From assembly GCF_013410655.1 (NCBI RefSeq), contig NZ_JACCFP010000001.1, positions 3,433,501 through 3,497,500 of the forward strand: 64,000 nt of DNA, written 5' to 3'. Source of the stretch: Nocardioides thalensis (GTDB lineage Bacteria; Actinomycetota; Actinomycetes; Propionibacteriales; Nocardioidaceae). The notes beneath the pieces were generated by a model. That model was not told the DNA's origin. It searched no databases and saw only the letters and a program-made list of their open reading frames with translations. Shown piece by piece: positions 18,426-29,058 of this stretch. Within the stretch, counting starts at the first letter, position 1. Every line of letters begins with the position of its first letter. The position numbers were made by a program, and so were the translations under genes.

Positions 18426-19535
18426 TCAGACCTGCGCGACGACCTCGACCCGCTGGAACTCCTTGAGCTCGGTGTAGCCCGTCGTCGCCATCGAGCGGCG
18501 CAGCGCGCCGACGAGGTTCATCGTGCCGTCGGCGACGTGGGAGGGGCCGAACAGGATCTCCTCGATGGTGCCGATCCGGTCGAACTCGACGCGCTGGCCG
18601 CGCGGGAGGTCGGCGTGGTGCGCCTCGGCGCCCCAGTGGAAGCCGCGGCCGGGGGCGTCGGTCGCGCGGGCGAACGGCGAGCCCACCATGACGGCGTCGG
18701 CGCCGCAGGCGATGGCCTTGGCGACGTCGCCGGACTTGCCGATCGAGCCGTCGGCGATCACGTGGACGTAGCGGCCGCCGGACTCGTCGAGGTAGTCGCG
18801 CCGGGCTGCGGCGACGTCGGCCACCGCGGAGGCCATGGGTACGGCGACGCCGAGCACCGTGCGGGTGGTGTGCGCCGAGCCTCCGCCGAAGCCGACGAGC
18901 ACGCCGGCCGCGCCGGTGCGCATCAGGTGCAGCGCGGCCTGGTGGGTGGCGCAGCCGCCGACGATCACCGGCACGTCGAGCTCGTAGATGAACTCCTTGA
19001 GGTTCAGCGGCTCGGCCTGGCTCGAGACGTGCTCCGCGGAGACCGTGGTGCCGCGGATGACGAACATGTCGACGCCCGCGTCGACGACGGTCTTCGCGAA
19101 CTCCTTGGTGCGCTGCGGAGACAGCGAGCCGGCGACGGTGACACCCGCGGCGCGGATCTGGCGCAGCCGCTCGGTGATCAGCTCGGCCTTGATCGGCTCG
19201 GCGTAGATCTCCTGGAGCTTGGCCGTCGCCTCGGCGCCCCGGAGGCCGGCGACCTCCTCCAGCAGCGGCTCCGGGTCGGCGTACCGCGTCCAGATGCCCT
19301 CGAGGTTGAGCACGCCGAGGCCGCCGTACTGCCCGAACGCGATGGCGGTCGACGGCGACATGACCGAGTCCATCGGGGCGGCGAGGATCGGCACCGAGAA
19401 CCGGTAGGCGTCGATCTGCCAGTCGACGCTGATCTCCTCGGGGTCGCGGGTGCGCCGGGACGGCACGATCGCGATGTCGTCGAAGGAGTAGGCACGGCGG
19501 GCGCGCTTCGCGCGGCCGATCTCGATGTCGGTCAC
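18426..19535 (-). CDS. guaB3: GuaB3-family IMP dehydrogenase-related protein
   Basis: This 369-residue TIM-barrel protein of the IMPDH/GMPR superfamily has no CBS domains, which separates it from guaB. The loop that holds the catalytic cysteine in IMPDH (GPGSICTT in the neighbouring GuaB) reads GGGSAHTT here, with His222 at the Cys position. Other IMPDH landmarks remain: AAPMDSVMS (52-60), VIADGS and [16 protein letters not shown]. The GTG at 19535 is preceded by TAGTCT with a 6-base spacer. It lies 19 bases after guaB. GuaB3 is conserved in actinobacteria, but its reaction is not settled. Confidence 0.93.
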   Translation of the reverse strand: MTDIEIGRAKRARRAYSFDDIAIVPSRRTRDPEEISVDWQIDAYRFSVPILAAPMDSVMSPSTAIAFGQYGGLGVLNLEGIWTRYADPEPLLEEVAGLRGAEATAKLQEIYAEPIKAELITERLRQIRAAGVTVAGSLSPQRTKEFAKTVVDAGVDMFVIRGTTVSAEHVSSQAEPLNLKEFIYELDVPVIVGGCATHQAALHLMRTGAAGVLVGFGGGSAHTTRTVLGVAVPMASAVADVAAARRDYLDESGGRYVHVIADGSIGKSGDVAKAIACGADAVMVGSPFARATDAPGRGFHWGAEAHHADLPRGQRVEFDRIGTIEEILFGPSHVADGTMNLVGALRRSMATTGYTELKEFQRVEVVAQV

Positions 19536-19541
19536 CGGCAA

Positions 19542-19547
19542 AGACTA
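19542..19547 (-). promoter_or_regulatory. -10 hexamer for guaB3
   Basis: TAGTCT on the minus strand ends 6 bases before the GTG at 19535, within the guaB-guaB3 gap, so guaB3 may have its own leaderless transcript. Confidence 0.5.
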
Positions 19548-19554
19548 CCGAGCG

Positions 19555-21069
<1,515 letters not shown>

Positions 21070-21151
21070 CGGGCAGGACCGGCGCTCCTCCGAACCGGCG
21101 ATCATGGGCGGAGCGGTGGCGTTGCTCACGCCCGTCCGTCAGGCTGGAGCC

Positions 21152-22591
21152 GTGCAATCCGACCTTCCTCCGCACGTCCTCGTCCTCTTCGGCGCGACGG
21201 GCGATCTCGCGGCCCGCAAGCTGTTCCCCGGCCTCTACCGGTTGGCCCTCGCCAAGCGGCTCCCGGCCCAGATCGCGATCATCGGCAGCGGGCGACGATC
21301 GCCCGGCTCCGACGACGACTTCCGCGCCACCGTGCGCGCGGCGCTGGACGAGTTCGTCGGCGACGTCGACGAGCCCGTCGCAGAGGGGCTGCTCGAGCGC
21401 ATCACGTTCGTGCCCTCCTCCGCCGACGACGGTACGGCGCTCGCGGCCGCCGTACGCGACGCAGAAGACCGGCTCGCCCTCGACGCCGGCGTGACCATCG
21501 GCGACGTACGCCGTCTCCTCTACCTGTCGGTGCCGCCGCAGGCCGTGTCCGGCATGGTCGGGATGTTCGCGCGAGAGCAGCTGGACGAGCGCGCGCGGCT
21601 GGTCGCGGAGAAGCCGTTCGGCACCGACCTCGAGTCCGCGCGCCAGCTCGACGCCACGCTGGGCGAGGTGTTCACCGAGGACCAGGTGTTCCGCATCGAC
21701 CACTTCATCGGCAAGGAGGCGGTGCAGAACATCCTCGCGCTCCGCTTCGCCAACGGCCTGTTCGAGCCGGCGTGGAACCGGCACAGCATCGAGTCGGTGC
21801 AGATCGACGTCCCCGAGAAGCTCACGGTCGAGGGCCGCGGCAGCTTCTACGAGGGCACCGGCTGCCTGCGCGACATGGTCACCACGCACCTGTGCCAGCT
21901 GCTCGGGTTCGTCGCGATCGAGGACCCGCACGCGTTCCGCGAGGGCGCGATCCGCGCGGCGAAGTCCGCGGTCTTCGCGGCGATCCGCCCGCTCGACCCC
22001 GAGCGCGTCGTCTACGGGCAGTACGACGGCTACCGCGACGAGCCCGACGTGGCCGAGGACTCCGACGTGGAGACGTTCGTGGCCATCGAGGCGTGGATCG
22101 ACAACGACCGGTGGCGCGGCGTGCCGTTCTACCTCCGCACCGGCAAGGCCCTGGCGGCCGGCAGCCGCACGATCACGGTCCGGTTCACCGACCCGCGGCA
22201 CCGCTGGCTCCAGCCGGCGGTGCCCGGCCGGCACGAGCCCAACGAGCTGGTCATCGAGCTCAGCGACGAGCCGCGGATCGCCATCGACGTACGCGCGAAG
22301 CGGCCGGGGCCCGACATGGCGCTCGTCGAGGGCGTGTTCCGGCTCGACCTCGCGTGCGACGCCCCGGACGCCGGCCCGCTGGAGGCCTACGAGCGGCTGC
22401 TGCTCGACGTCATGCGCGGCGACCGCACCCTGTTCACCAGCGCCGCCGAGGTCGAGCGGCTGTGGGAGATCTGCCAGCCGGTGCTCGCGCACCCGCCGGC
22501 CGTCGAGCCCTACCCGCAGGGCTCGTGGGGCCCGCAGTCCGCGCTCGACCTGCCCCTCGGCGGGTGGCGGCTCGGCAACCACCCGGCGTGA
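21152..22591 (+). CDS. zwf: glucose-6-phosphate dehydrogenase
   Basis: The enzyme oxidises glucose 6-phosphate to the lactone with NADP+ at the entry of the pentose phosphate pathway. From the GTG at 21152 the protein has 479 residues. The nucleotide-binding motif [15 protein letters not shown] starts near residue 10, EKPFG follows, and the active-site segment [10 protein letters not shown] carries the catalytic His. The C-terminal [11 protein letters not shown] matches the family. The GTG at 21152 has a nearby GGAG and leaves a normal N-terminus; an ATG at 21104 would add 16 residues. It converges with the FAD oxidase gene after 6 bases. Confidence 0.92.
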   Translation: MQSDLPPHVLVLFGATGDLAARKLFPGLYRLALAKRLPAQIAIIGSGRRSPGSDDDFRATVRAALDEFVGDVDEPVAEGLLERITFVPSSADDGTALAAAVRDAEDRLALDAGVTIGDVRRLLYLSVPPQAVSGMVGMFAREQLDERARLVAEKPFGTDLESARQLDATLGEVFTEDQVFRIDHFIGKEAVQNILALRFANGLFEPAWNRHSIESVQIDVPEKLTVEGRGSFYEGTGCLRDMVTTHLCQLLGFVAIEDPHAFREGAIRAAKSAVFAAIRPLDPERVVYGQYDGYRDEPDVAEDSDVETFVAIEAWIDNDRWRGVPFYLRTGKALAAGSRTITVRFTDPRHRWLQPAVPGRHEPNELVIELSDEPRIAIDVRAKRPGPDMALVEGVFRLDLACDAPDAGPLEAYERLLLDVMRGDRTLFTSAAEVERLWEICQPVLAHPPAVEPYPQGSWGPQSALDLPLGGWRLGNHPA

Positions 22592-22597
22592 CGCGTC

Positions 22598-23893
22598 TCA
22601 GGCCCCGCCGCCCCGCGCCCCCGGGCGCTCGACGAGCGGTGGCACGTTGAGGTTGTGGCGGAACCGGTTGCCGGGGTCGTAGGCGCGCTTCACCGCCGAC
22701 AGGCGCACCCGCGTCGCGGTGGGGTACGCCGCCGCGAGATCGTCCGGCCCGGCTGAGCCGTGCAGGCCGACGTAGCAGCCGAGGCCGCGTGCCGCGACGT
22801 CTTGCCACGACCCGAGTGCGGCGGCGGCCTCCGCCGGGCTCGCCGTCGCCGGCTGCATCGCCGCGCACAGCACCATCGCCTCGGCGTCCCTGTGGGCGAA
22901 CGCGGTGGCGTCGGCGGGCACGCGGGCGACCGCGCCACCGAGCGCGCGCAGCGCGATGTGGACCGGCGCCGGCCCCGCGTGCAGGCGGTCGATCGCCGTG
23001 AGCACCTCGTCGTCGAGGGACCGGACCAAAGTGTTGCGGACGACCGGCCGCAGCCCCGGCGGGTGGGCAGGCCCGGTCTCGAGGATCTCCGAGCATCGCC
23101 GCTCGGCCAGGTTCCAGTTGGCGACCGGGCCGAGGTCGAAGAGTGGGAAGACCGGGTCGCCGGGGCCGTGCTCCGCCCCGCCGACGTCCGGCGCGTGACA
23201 CAGGAGCACGGTCGCCGTCGTCGGCCCGTCCGCACCCGAGGGCGCCAGGACGAGGGTGCTCGACAGCTCGTCGGGCGCTTCGCGCATCGCGTCGCGCCAC
23301 CGCGCGACGAGCCCGCGCGGGTCGTCGGACCGGTAGGTCACGGACCCGAACCGCACGCTCTCCACGGGCTGCACGACGAAGTCGAAGTCGACCACGACCC
23401 CGAAGTTGCCCCCGCCGCCGCGCAGCGCCCAGAAGAGGGCGGGGTTCACGTCCTCCGACGCGATCACCAGCTGGCCGTCGGCGGTCACCACGCGCGCCGC
23501 GACGAGGTGGTCGATCGCCAGGCCGTGCTTGCGGACCAGCCACCCGATCCCGCCCGCCAGGGTGAGGCCGCCGACGCCGACGGACGCCGTGTCGCCCGCC
23601 GTCAGGGCCCAGCCGTGCCGGTCGAGCACGGCGGCCACGCGCCCCCAGGTGGCGCCGGCGCCGACGCGCACCAGCCGCCGCGAGCTGTCGAGCACCTCGA
23701 ACGCGTCGAGGTCGGCCAGGTCGATGAGGAGGCAGCGTTCGTCGGCGCCGTGGTCGATCAGGCCGTGCCCGCCGGCGCGCACGGCGACCCTCAGCCCGTC
23801 GCGCGCAGCACCGGCAACGGCGGCGGCCACCTCCTTAGGGCCACGCGGCCGGACGGCGACGGCCGTCGATCCGTCGGACAGGTGCACACTCAT
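22598..23893 (-). CDS. FAD-linked oxidase, berberine bridge enzyme type
   Basis: This 431-residue protein has a PCMH FAD-binding domain over the first ~200 residues. His43 in RAGGHG is the site of covalent FAD attachment in this family. GLTLAGGIGWLVRKHGL (about 128-144) is a second conserved stretch. The C-terminus YDPGNRFRHNLNVPP is the BBE signature. Relatives oxidise alkaloids, sugars or secondary-metabolite intermediates. The ATG at 23893 has a GAGGGAG site. It is divergent from a histidine kinase gene. The substrate is unknown; no signal peptide is seen. Confidence 0.85.
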   Translation of the reverse strand: MSVHLSDGSTAVAVRPRGPKEVAAAVAGAARDGLRVAVRAGGHGLIDHGADERCLLIDLADLDAFEVLDSSRRLVRVGAGATWGRVAAVLDRHGWALTAGDTASVGVGGLTLAGGIGWLVRKHGLAIDHLVAARVVTADGQLVIASEDVNPALFWALRGGGGNFGVVVDFDFVVQPVESVRFGSVTYRSDDPRGLVARWRDAMREAPDELSSTLVLAPSGADGPTTATVLLCHAPDVGGAEHGPGDPVFPLFDLGPVANWNLAERRCSEILETGPAHPPGLRPVVRNTLVRSLDDEVLTAIDRLHAGPAPVHIALRALGGAVARVPADATAFAHRDAEAMVLCAAMQPATASPAEAAAALGSWQDVAARGLGCYVGLHGSAGPDDLAAAYPTATRVRLSAVKRAYDPGNRFRHNLNVPPLVERPGARGGGA

Positions 23894-24074
23894 GGGGTCT
23901 CCCTCGGTCGCTGTCAGGACGCAGCCGATCCTGTTCGAGCGGGGGCCCGTGCGCGTCGCCCCGTCGGCGTCTCTTCCTGGTGCCCCGGTGGGGTGCGACC
24001 GGGTGCCCGGGTACGGCGCTCGGCGTACCTGCGACGTACTCCCCTCGGCGGACGCGCACGCACCGGCGGCGACC

Positions 24075-24080
24075 TAGGAT
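24075..24080 (+). promoter_or_regulatory. -10 hexamer for leaderless histidine kinase gene
   Basis: TAGGAT ends 7 bases before the ATG at 24088, the same hexamer and spacing as at the SARP-type gene. The rest of the 194-base divergent gap (23894-24087) shows no clear operator. Confidence 0.55.
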
Positions 24081-24087
24081 CCCTGGC

Positions 24088-24855
24088 ATGCGGATGACCC
24101 CTGGTCGACAGCGGCTCTTCGCCGCCGGATGGCTCGTCTCGGCGGGGGTGGGCTTCGTCGCGCTCAAGCAGTGGAACGCCCGGCTGCGCGAGGCCGAGCA
24201 GCGCGCCGAGGCCGCCGAGCGGAGCCGGGACGAGGCGGCCCGCCGCCGCGCCGTCGAGGAGCGGCTCCGGATCGCCCGCGAGCTGCACGACTCGCTCACC
24301 CACAGCATCTCGGTCATCAAGGTCCAGGCGGGCGTCGCGGCCCATCTCGCCCGCAAGAACGGCGAGGAGCCGTCGGAGGCCCTCCTCGCGATCCAGGCCG
24401 CCAGCACCGACGCCGTCCGCGAGCTCCGCGACACCCTCGACGTGCTCCGCCGCGACGACGCCGACAGCGGCAGCGGCCTCGACCGCCTCCCGGCACTCGT
24501 GGGCTCGGTCAGGTCCTCGGGGGTTCCCGCGAGCCTGCGGGTGATCGGCGCGCGGCGCCCGCTCCCCCCAGCCGTCGACCGTGCGGCCTACCGCGTCGTC
24601 CAGGAGGCGCTCACCAACACGACCCGCCACGCCGGCGACGCGACGGCCTCGGTCGAGATCACGTACGGCGACCGCGTCCTGACGATCCGGGTCGAGGACG
24701 ACGGGGCGGGGTCGGCGCCGTCGCCCGTGCCGGGCTACGGCCTCGTCGGCATGCGCGAGCGCATCACCGCGCTCGGCGGCCGGCTCAGCGCGGGACCGCT
24801 CCCCGAGCGCGGCTTCCGGGTGCACGCCGAGCTGCCGCTGGGCGAGGCGTCGTGA
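24088..24855 (+). CDS. sensor histidine kinase (HisKA_3 type)
   Basis: This 255-residue NarL-system kinase has one membrane helix (about 9-26) and no extracellular sensor domain. A coiled coil (about 30-60) leads into the dimerisation box with phospho-acceptor His67 in ARELHDSLTHSI. The ATPase domain has the N box VVQEALTNTTRHA and the G box GYGLVGMRERI. The nearly absent sensor suggests it detects membrane state or works with another protein. Its stop overlaps the response regulator start in GTGA. Confidence 0.9.
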   Translation: MRMTPGRQRLFAAGWLVSAGVGFVALKQWNARLREAEQRAEAAERSRDEAARRRAVEERLRIARELHDSLTHSISVIKVQAGVAAHLARKNGEEPSEALLAIQAASTDAVRELRDTLDVLRRDDADSGSGLDRLPALVGSVRSSGVPASLRVIGARRPLPPAVDRAAYRVVQEALTNTTRHAGDATASVEITYGDRVLTIRVEDDGAGSAPSPVPGYGLVGMRERITALGGRLSAGPLPERGFRVHAELPLGEAS

Positions 24856-25514
24856 TCCGCGTCGTCCTCGTCGACGACCAGTCCCTGATCCGGACCGGCA
24901 TCCGCGCCCTCCTCGACGCCGAGGACGACATCACCGTGGTCGGCGAGGGCACCACCGGTGTCGAGGGCGTCGCCCTCGCGACCGAGCTGCGACCGGACAT
25001 CGTGCTGATGGACGTGCAGATGCCCGAGATGGACGGGATCGAGGCGACCCGGCAGATCACCGGGGACGACCGTCTCGACGGCGTCCACGTCGTGATGCTG
25101 ACCAACTACGGCCTCGACGAGTACGTCTTCAACGCGCTCCGCGCCGGCGCGTCCGGCTTCGTCGTGAAGGACACCGAGCCGGAGGAGCTGATCCAGGCCC
25201 TCCACGTCACGGTGCGCGGCGACGCCCTGTTGTCCCCCGCGGTGACCCGCCGCCTCATCAGCGAGTTCGTCTCCCGCCCGGCCGACGTCCTGCCCGACGC
25301 CGACCTCGGCCGGCTGACCAACCGCGAGCGCGAGGTCGTCGCCCTCGTCGCCCACGGCCTGAGCAACGACGAGATCGCCGAGCGCATGGTGCTGAGCCCG
25401 ATGACGGCGAAGACCCACGTCAGTCGCGCGATGACCAAGCTGGGCGCCCGCGACCGGGCCCAGCTCGTCGTGCTCGCCTACCAGTCGGGCCTGGTCTCCG
25501 CGCGCGCCGGCTGA
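24852..25514 (+). CDS. LuxR-type (NarL family) response regulator
   Basis: This 220-residue protein has a receiver domain with phospho-acceptor Asp54 in VLMDVQMP and acidic residues at 8-9. The C-terminal helix-turn-helix is of the LuxR/NarL type (LTNREREVVALVAHGLSNDEIA, about 152-173). It is translationally coupled to the kinase at 24088-24855. The tail-to-tail cydB gene lies 39 bases downstream. Targets cannot be read from sequence. Confidence 0.93.
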   Translation: MIRVVLVDDQSLIRTGIRALLDAEDDITVVGEGTTGVEGVALATELRPDIVLMDVQMPEMDGIEATRQITGDDRLDGVHVVMLTNYGLDEYVFNALRAGASGFVVKDTEPEELIQALHVTVRGDALLSPAVTRRLISEFVSRPADVLPDADLGRLTNREREVVALVAHGLSNDEIAERMVLSPMTAKTHVSRAMTKLGARDRAQLVVLAYQSGLVSARAG

Positions 25515-25553
25515 GGTGCCCGGAGTCGGTCATCGCGGTGCCGGCAGCGGTGC

Positions 25554-26555
25554 TCAGTGCCGCGACCACTCCTCCGACTGCGTGAGCCGGAGCAGGTAGA
25601 CCAGCGGCGGCACGACGACGACCGCGGCCAGGCCGACGGCGACGAGCAGACCCTGGAGAGTGGCGGTCGCGCCGGCGGCGTCGTGGATCGTGACCTCGTC
25701 GACGAGCAGCCACGGGTACTGCCCGACGCCCCACCCGGAGACGACGGCCGCGACGGCCGCGACCGCGGTCAACCTGGCGACGTCGTAGCGACGCGTCCAC
25801 AGCAGCCCCAGGGTCGCGGCTCCGGCGAGGGCGGAGGCCACGACGAGCGGGGCGGCCCGGCCCGCGAGGCCGTCGCTCAGCGTCGACGCGTCCTCGTGGA
25901 TCGGCCACAGGGCGGCGAACACGACGGCACCGGTGACCGCGCCGACCACGAGGGCGCGGGTGCGCAGCTCCTCCGCCAGCCGGTCGTGGCCACCGCGCCG
26001 GGCGTCGGCGACGAGGAAGGTGCCCGCGAGGAAGGCACAGGTGCCGACCGCGATCACGCCGCCGAACAGCGACGTCGGGTTGAGCCACGACGACCAGCGG
26101 TCGCCGGAGCCGTCGAGCGGCACCCGACCCGATGCGATCGCGCCGGCGATGGTCCCGAAGAAGAACGGCGTGATGATCGACGACGCCGCGAAGACGACGC
26201 CGAAGAGCCGCGCCTGCTCGAGCGTCTCGGAGAACTTGCGGAACGCGAAGCTGGCGCCGCGCAGCACGATGCCCAGCAGCGCGAGGAGCAGTGGCAGGAC
26301 GAGGGTGGTCATCGCCGCCGCGAACGACTCGGGGAAGGCGGTCCACCAGATCACCAGCACGTAGATCAGCCAGACGTGGTTGGCCTCCCACACCGGGCCG
26401 ATGCTGTGGTCGACCAGGGTGCGCAGCTCGGCGCCGCGGCGGCTGCTGCCCGCGGTGAGGTCGAAGAACCCCGACCCGAAGTCGGCGCCGCCGAGCACGG
26501 CGTACGCGATGACGCCGACGAACAGGGCGGCCGCGACCGCGACCTCGAGGCTCAT
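25554..26555 (-). CDS. cydB: cytochrome bd-type quinol oxidase subunit II
   Basis: This 333-residue integral membrane protein has about nine predicted helices. The N-terminus (MSLEVAVAAALFVGVIAYAV) lacks a cleavable signal and carries the family segment GGADFGSGFFDL. GPVWEANHVWLIYVLVIWWTAFP near residue 53 is typical of CydB. It pairs with CydA to reduce oxygen using quinol. The ATG at 26555 overlaps the cydA stop in ATGA. No cydCD transporter genes follow here. Confidence 0.93.
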   Translation of the reverse strand: MSLEVAVAAALFVGVIAYAVLGGADFGSGFFDLTAGSSRRGAELRTLVDHSIGPVWEANHVWLIYVLVIWWTAFPESFAAAMTTLVLPLLLALLGIVLRGASFAFRKFSETLEQARLFGVVFAASSIITPFFFGTIAGAIASGRVPLDGSGDRWSSWLNPTSLFGGVIAVGTCAFLAGTFLVADARRGGHDRLAEELRTRALVVGAVTGAVVFAALWPIHEDASTLSDGLAGRAAPLVVASALAGAATLGLLWTRRYDVARLTAVAAVAAVVSGWGVGQYPWLLVDEVTIHDAAGATATLQGLLVAVGLAAVVVVPPLVYLLRLTQSEEWSRH

Positions 26556-27961
26556 CGCTCGTCCCCCGACGTGCCGGCGACGACCTCGGGGGCGTACGGG
26601 CTCGGGAGGTCCACGGCGCCGGCCCGCCAGCGCCGTGCCATGGAGCGGAGTACGACGACCGCGCCCCACGTCATCGCCGTGTAGACCACGACGGTGGCGC
26701 CGAGCAACCACCACAGTCCCGAGTAGCTGCCGGCCGCGTCCTCGGTGCGCATCACGCCGTAGACGATCCAGGGCTGCCGACCCACCTCCGTGGCGATCCA
26801 GCCGGCCTCCATCGCGACCGCGGCCAGCGGGCCCGCTACTGCGGCTCCGCGGAGGAACCAGCGCTTCTCGAGCAGGTCGCGGCCGCGCCGGCGCTGGTAC
26901 CAGAACCAGAGCACGGCCACCATCAGCAGCGTGCCGATGCCGACCATGGTCTGGAAGGCCCAGTGGGCGATGTTGACCGGCGGCCGGTCCTCCTCCGGGA
27001 TCGCGTCGAGGCCCGGCACCGGGTCGTCGAAGGAGTTCATCGCGATCAGCGAGCCGATCGCCGGGATGTCGATGGCGCCTCGCACCTCGCCGTCCACGAG
27101 GACACCCCCGAGCCGCAACGGCGCAGGACTCTCCTCCTCCAGCGCCAGCTCGAACGCGGCGAGCTTCGACGGCTGGCGCTCGTCGAGCCCCAGGCCGAGG
27201 ACGTGGCCCATGAACGGCTGGCACACCGCCGCGACGCTGGCGAACACGAACGGCACGAGGAACCCGATCCGGTGGTGCTCGTCGCGGCGCCCGCGCAGCA
27301 TGCCCACGGCGTACACGCCGGCGACGGCGAAGCCGGTCACCATGTAGGCCGCGAGCCACATGTGGGCGAACTGCAGGAGCGCGTGCTGGTTGAAGAGCAC
27401 CTGCCAGGGCTGGACGTCGGTCACCTCGCCGTCGACCAGCCGGAAACCGGTCGGGACGTTCATCCAGGCGTTGACGGCGAGCACGCAGTAGGCGCCGAAG
27501 ATGCCCATCGCCGCCATCGGCAGCACCATCAGCACGTGGCGCTTCGGGGGCATCCGGCCCCAGCCGTAGAGGTAGATGCCGAGGAAGATCGCCTCGAGGA
27601 AGAATGCCAGCCCCTCGAACGCGAACGGCAGGCCGAGCACGTCGCCGTACTTCCCCATCAGGCCGGGCCAGAGGACGCCCATCTCGAAGCTGAGCACCGT
27701 GCCCGAGACCGCGCCGATCGCGAACAGCACGGCGGAGGCCTTCGCCCAGCGTTGCGCCAGCCCGAGGGCCACCGGGTCGTCGCGGCGGATGCCGCGCAGG
27801 TGCATCACGAAGATCATCGCCGGGAACGCCACGCCGAAGCAGGCGATGACGATGTGCCACCCCAACGACAAGGCCATCTGCTGCCGGGCCGGCATCAGCC
27901 CCTCGGGCTCGGTCGAGGCAGCGAGCTGCGCGAGGACGTCGGCGACCACGTCGGGAGTCAC
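26552..27961 (-). CDS. cydA: cytochrome bd-type quinol oxidase subunit I
   Basis: This 469-residue membrane protein with about nine helices carries the haems of the bd oxidase. His36 in LGWHIVIACFG is at the position of the N-terminal haem ligand. GRQPWIVYGVMRT is the C-terminal signature. The periplasmic quinol loop is short, as in many non-enterobacterial enzymes. The GTG at 27961 follows TAACGT with a 7-base spacer. A Rex-type operator lies about 40 bases upstream. The enzyme is expected under low oxygen or respiratory stress. Confidence 0.93.
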   Translation of the reverse strand: MTPDVVADVLAQLAASTEPEGLMPARQQMALSLGWHIVIACFGVAFPAMIFVMHLRGIRRDDPVALGLAQRWAKASAVLFAIGAVSGTVLSFEMGVLWPGLMGKYGDVLGLPFAFEGLAFFLEAIFLGIYLYGWGRMPPKRHVLMVLPMAAMGIFGAYCVLAVNAWMNVPTGFRLVDGEVTDVQPWQVLFNQHALLQFAHMWLAAYMVTGFAVAGVYAVGMLRGRRDEHHRIGFLVPFVFASVAAVCQPFMGHVLGLGLDERQPSKLAAFELALEEESPAPLRLGGVLVDGEVRGAIDIPAIGSLIAMNSFDDPVPGLDAIPEEDRPPVNIAHWAFQTMVGIGTLLMVAVLWFWYQRRRGRDLLEKRWFLRGAAVAGPLAAVAMEAGWIATEVGRQPWIVYGVMRTEDAAGSYSGLWWLLGATVVVYTAMTWGAVVVLRSMARRWRAGAVDLPSPYAPEVVAGTSGDER

Positions 27962-27968
27962 GACCCCG

Positions 27969-27974
27969 ACGTTA
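27969..27974 (-). promoter_or_regulatory. -10 hexamer for leaderless cydA
   Basis: TAACGT on the minus strand ends 7 bases before the GTG at 27961. Confidence 0.5.
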
Positions 27975-28001
27975 GGCCCCCGTCAGGCCGGGATCACGAC
28001 T

Positions 28002-28019
28002 TTGTGAATCTTTTCACGA
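28002..28019. promoter_or_regulatory. Rex-type operator upstream of cydAB
   Basis: TTGTGAATCTTTTCACGA matches the Rex consensus TTGTGAANNNNTTCACAA with one mismatch. Rex senses NADH/NAD+ and is known to repress cyd operons in Streptomyces. The site lies just upstream of the cydA promoter. Confidence 0.75.
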
Positions 28020-28027
28020 GGTGTGCT

Positions 28028-28119
28028 CCGGAGGTCGAGGCCGCGCCCGCCTCACTCCGGTGGCCGAGGAGGCGCCCGCTCCGCCCCGGTGGTCGAGGAG
28101 GCGCCCCGGCGCCGTCACG
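28028..28119. repeat. three 29-base tandem repeats ending in a CACGAGACC tail
   Basis: Copies begin at 28028, 28057 and 28086, each starting with CCGG(A/T)GG(T/C)CGAGG and containing GCGCCC. They fill the gap between the ACT-GNAT stop and the Rex site. The wording GGTGGTCGAG...ACGAGACC resembles the palindrome inside nnr, so this may be a decayed relative. Confidence 0.55.
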
Positions 28120-28124
28120 AGACC

Positions 28125-28997
28125 TCAGGCCCGCAGGTCCGACAGGCTGATCCGGATGGTGACCGTCTCCCCCGCCATCCGGATCCGGCCGCGCAGGCCG
28201 GCCGCGAGCACCATCGGGAGCACGGCCCGCGTCTCGGCCGGCGCGGTCAGCACGACCTCGTCGGCGCCGGCGGACCGGGCGCGCCGGACGACCTCGGCGA
28301 GCAGGCGGGTGCCGATGCCCCGGCGCTGCCAGGCGGGGTCGACCCACAGGTCGACCGGCCACGGCTCGGCGCCCTCGCCCACGACGTAGTCGCCGCGGCC
28401 GGCGACCAGGCCGTTGACCAGGGCCGACACGGTGCGGCCCTCGCTGACGTACTCGGGCTCGACGTCGCCCGCCGAGGTCGGCGGCGCCGGCGGCCCCTGG
28501 CGGGCCAGCACGTCGGTCACGAGTTCGGCCATCGCGGAGCCGCGCTCGCGCTCGGTCGGCGTGAAGGGGGTCGCGCGCCGGATCTGGACCACCGCGTTGC
28601 CGACGGTCAGCTCGAGCACGTCCTCGACCCCGCCGGTGGGCGCGACGTCGGCATCGAAGAGATGGGCGACCACCTCGGGGAACGTCTCGGGCTCGTCGAG
28701 CACCTTCTTCGCGGCCCGGACGTAGCGGGTGGGCTGGTCGTCCAGCGCCCCCTCGCCGCACGGCAGGGCGACGACCGAGTCGGCGCCGGCCCGCTCGACC
28801 AGGGCGACCAGGTCACCGGCCTGCCACTCCTCGGAGGTGCGGAGGACGAGCTCGTCGGTCACCCGCTCCTGGCCGGGGAAGACCTGGACGCCGTCGATGT
28901 TGACGCCGGCCTTCCCGCACTCGTGCGCGAGCGCCGCCAGCGCACCCGGGCGGTTCGGCAGGTTGGCGCGCACCCTCCACAGCATGGTGCTCAGCAT
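28125..28997 (-). CDS. ACT domain-GNAT acetyltransferase fusion
   Basis: In this 290-residue protein, residues 4-75 form an ACT-like ligand-binding domain (WRVRANLPNRPGALAALAHECGKAG). The C-terminal ~150 residues are a GNAT domain with the acetyl-CoA loop PAWQRRGIGTRLL near 227. ACT domains usually bind amino acids, so allosteric control of an acyltransferase is a reasonable inference. The start may be the ATG at 28997 or at 28985; neither has a strong ribosome site. No operon partner is adjacent. Confidence 0.75.
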   Translation of the reverse strand: MLSTMLWRVRANLPNRPGALAALAHECGKAGVNIDGVQVFPGQERVTDELVLRTSEEWQAGDLVALVERAGADSVVALPCGEGALDDQPTRYVRAAKKVLDEPETFPEVVAHLFDADVAPTGGVEDVLELTVGNAVVQIRRATPFTPTERERGSAMAELVTDVLARQGPPAPPTSAGDVEPEYVSEGRTVSALVNGLVAGRGDYVVGEGAEPWPVDLWVDPAWQRRGIGTRLLAEVVRRARSAGADEVVLTAPAETRAVLPMVLAAGLRGRIRMAGETVTIRISLSDLRA

Positions 28998-29058
28998 GCC
29001 GCATCCGGGTCACGGGAATCGATCGTCGATGTTTCGCCCGATCGCGCGGGCCGGCCGC

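Noticed and set aside
28028..28119. Three 29-base copies considered as a CRISPR remnant
   Set aside because: Copies are contiguous with no spacers between them, imperfect, and no cas genes are present.
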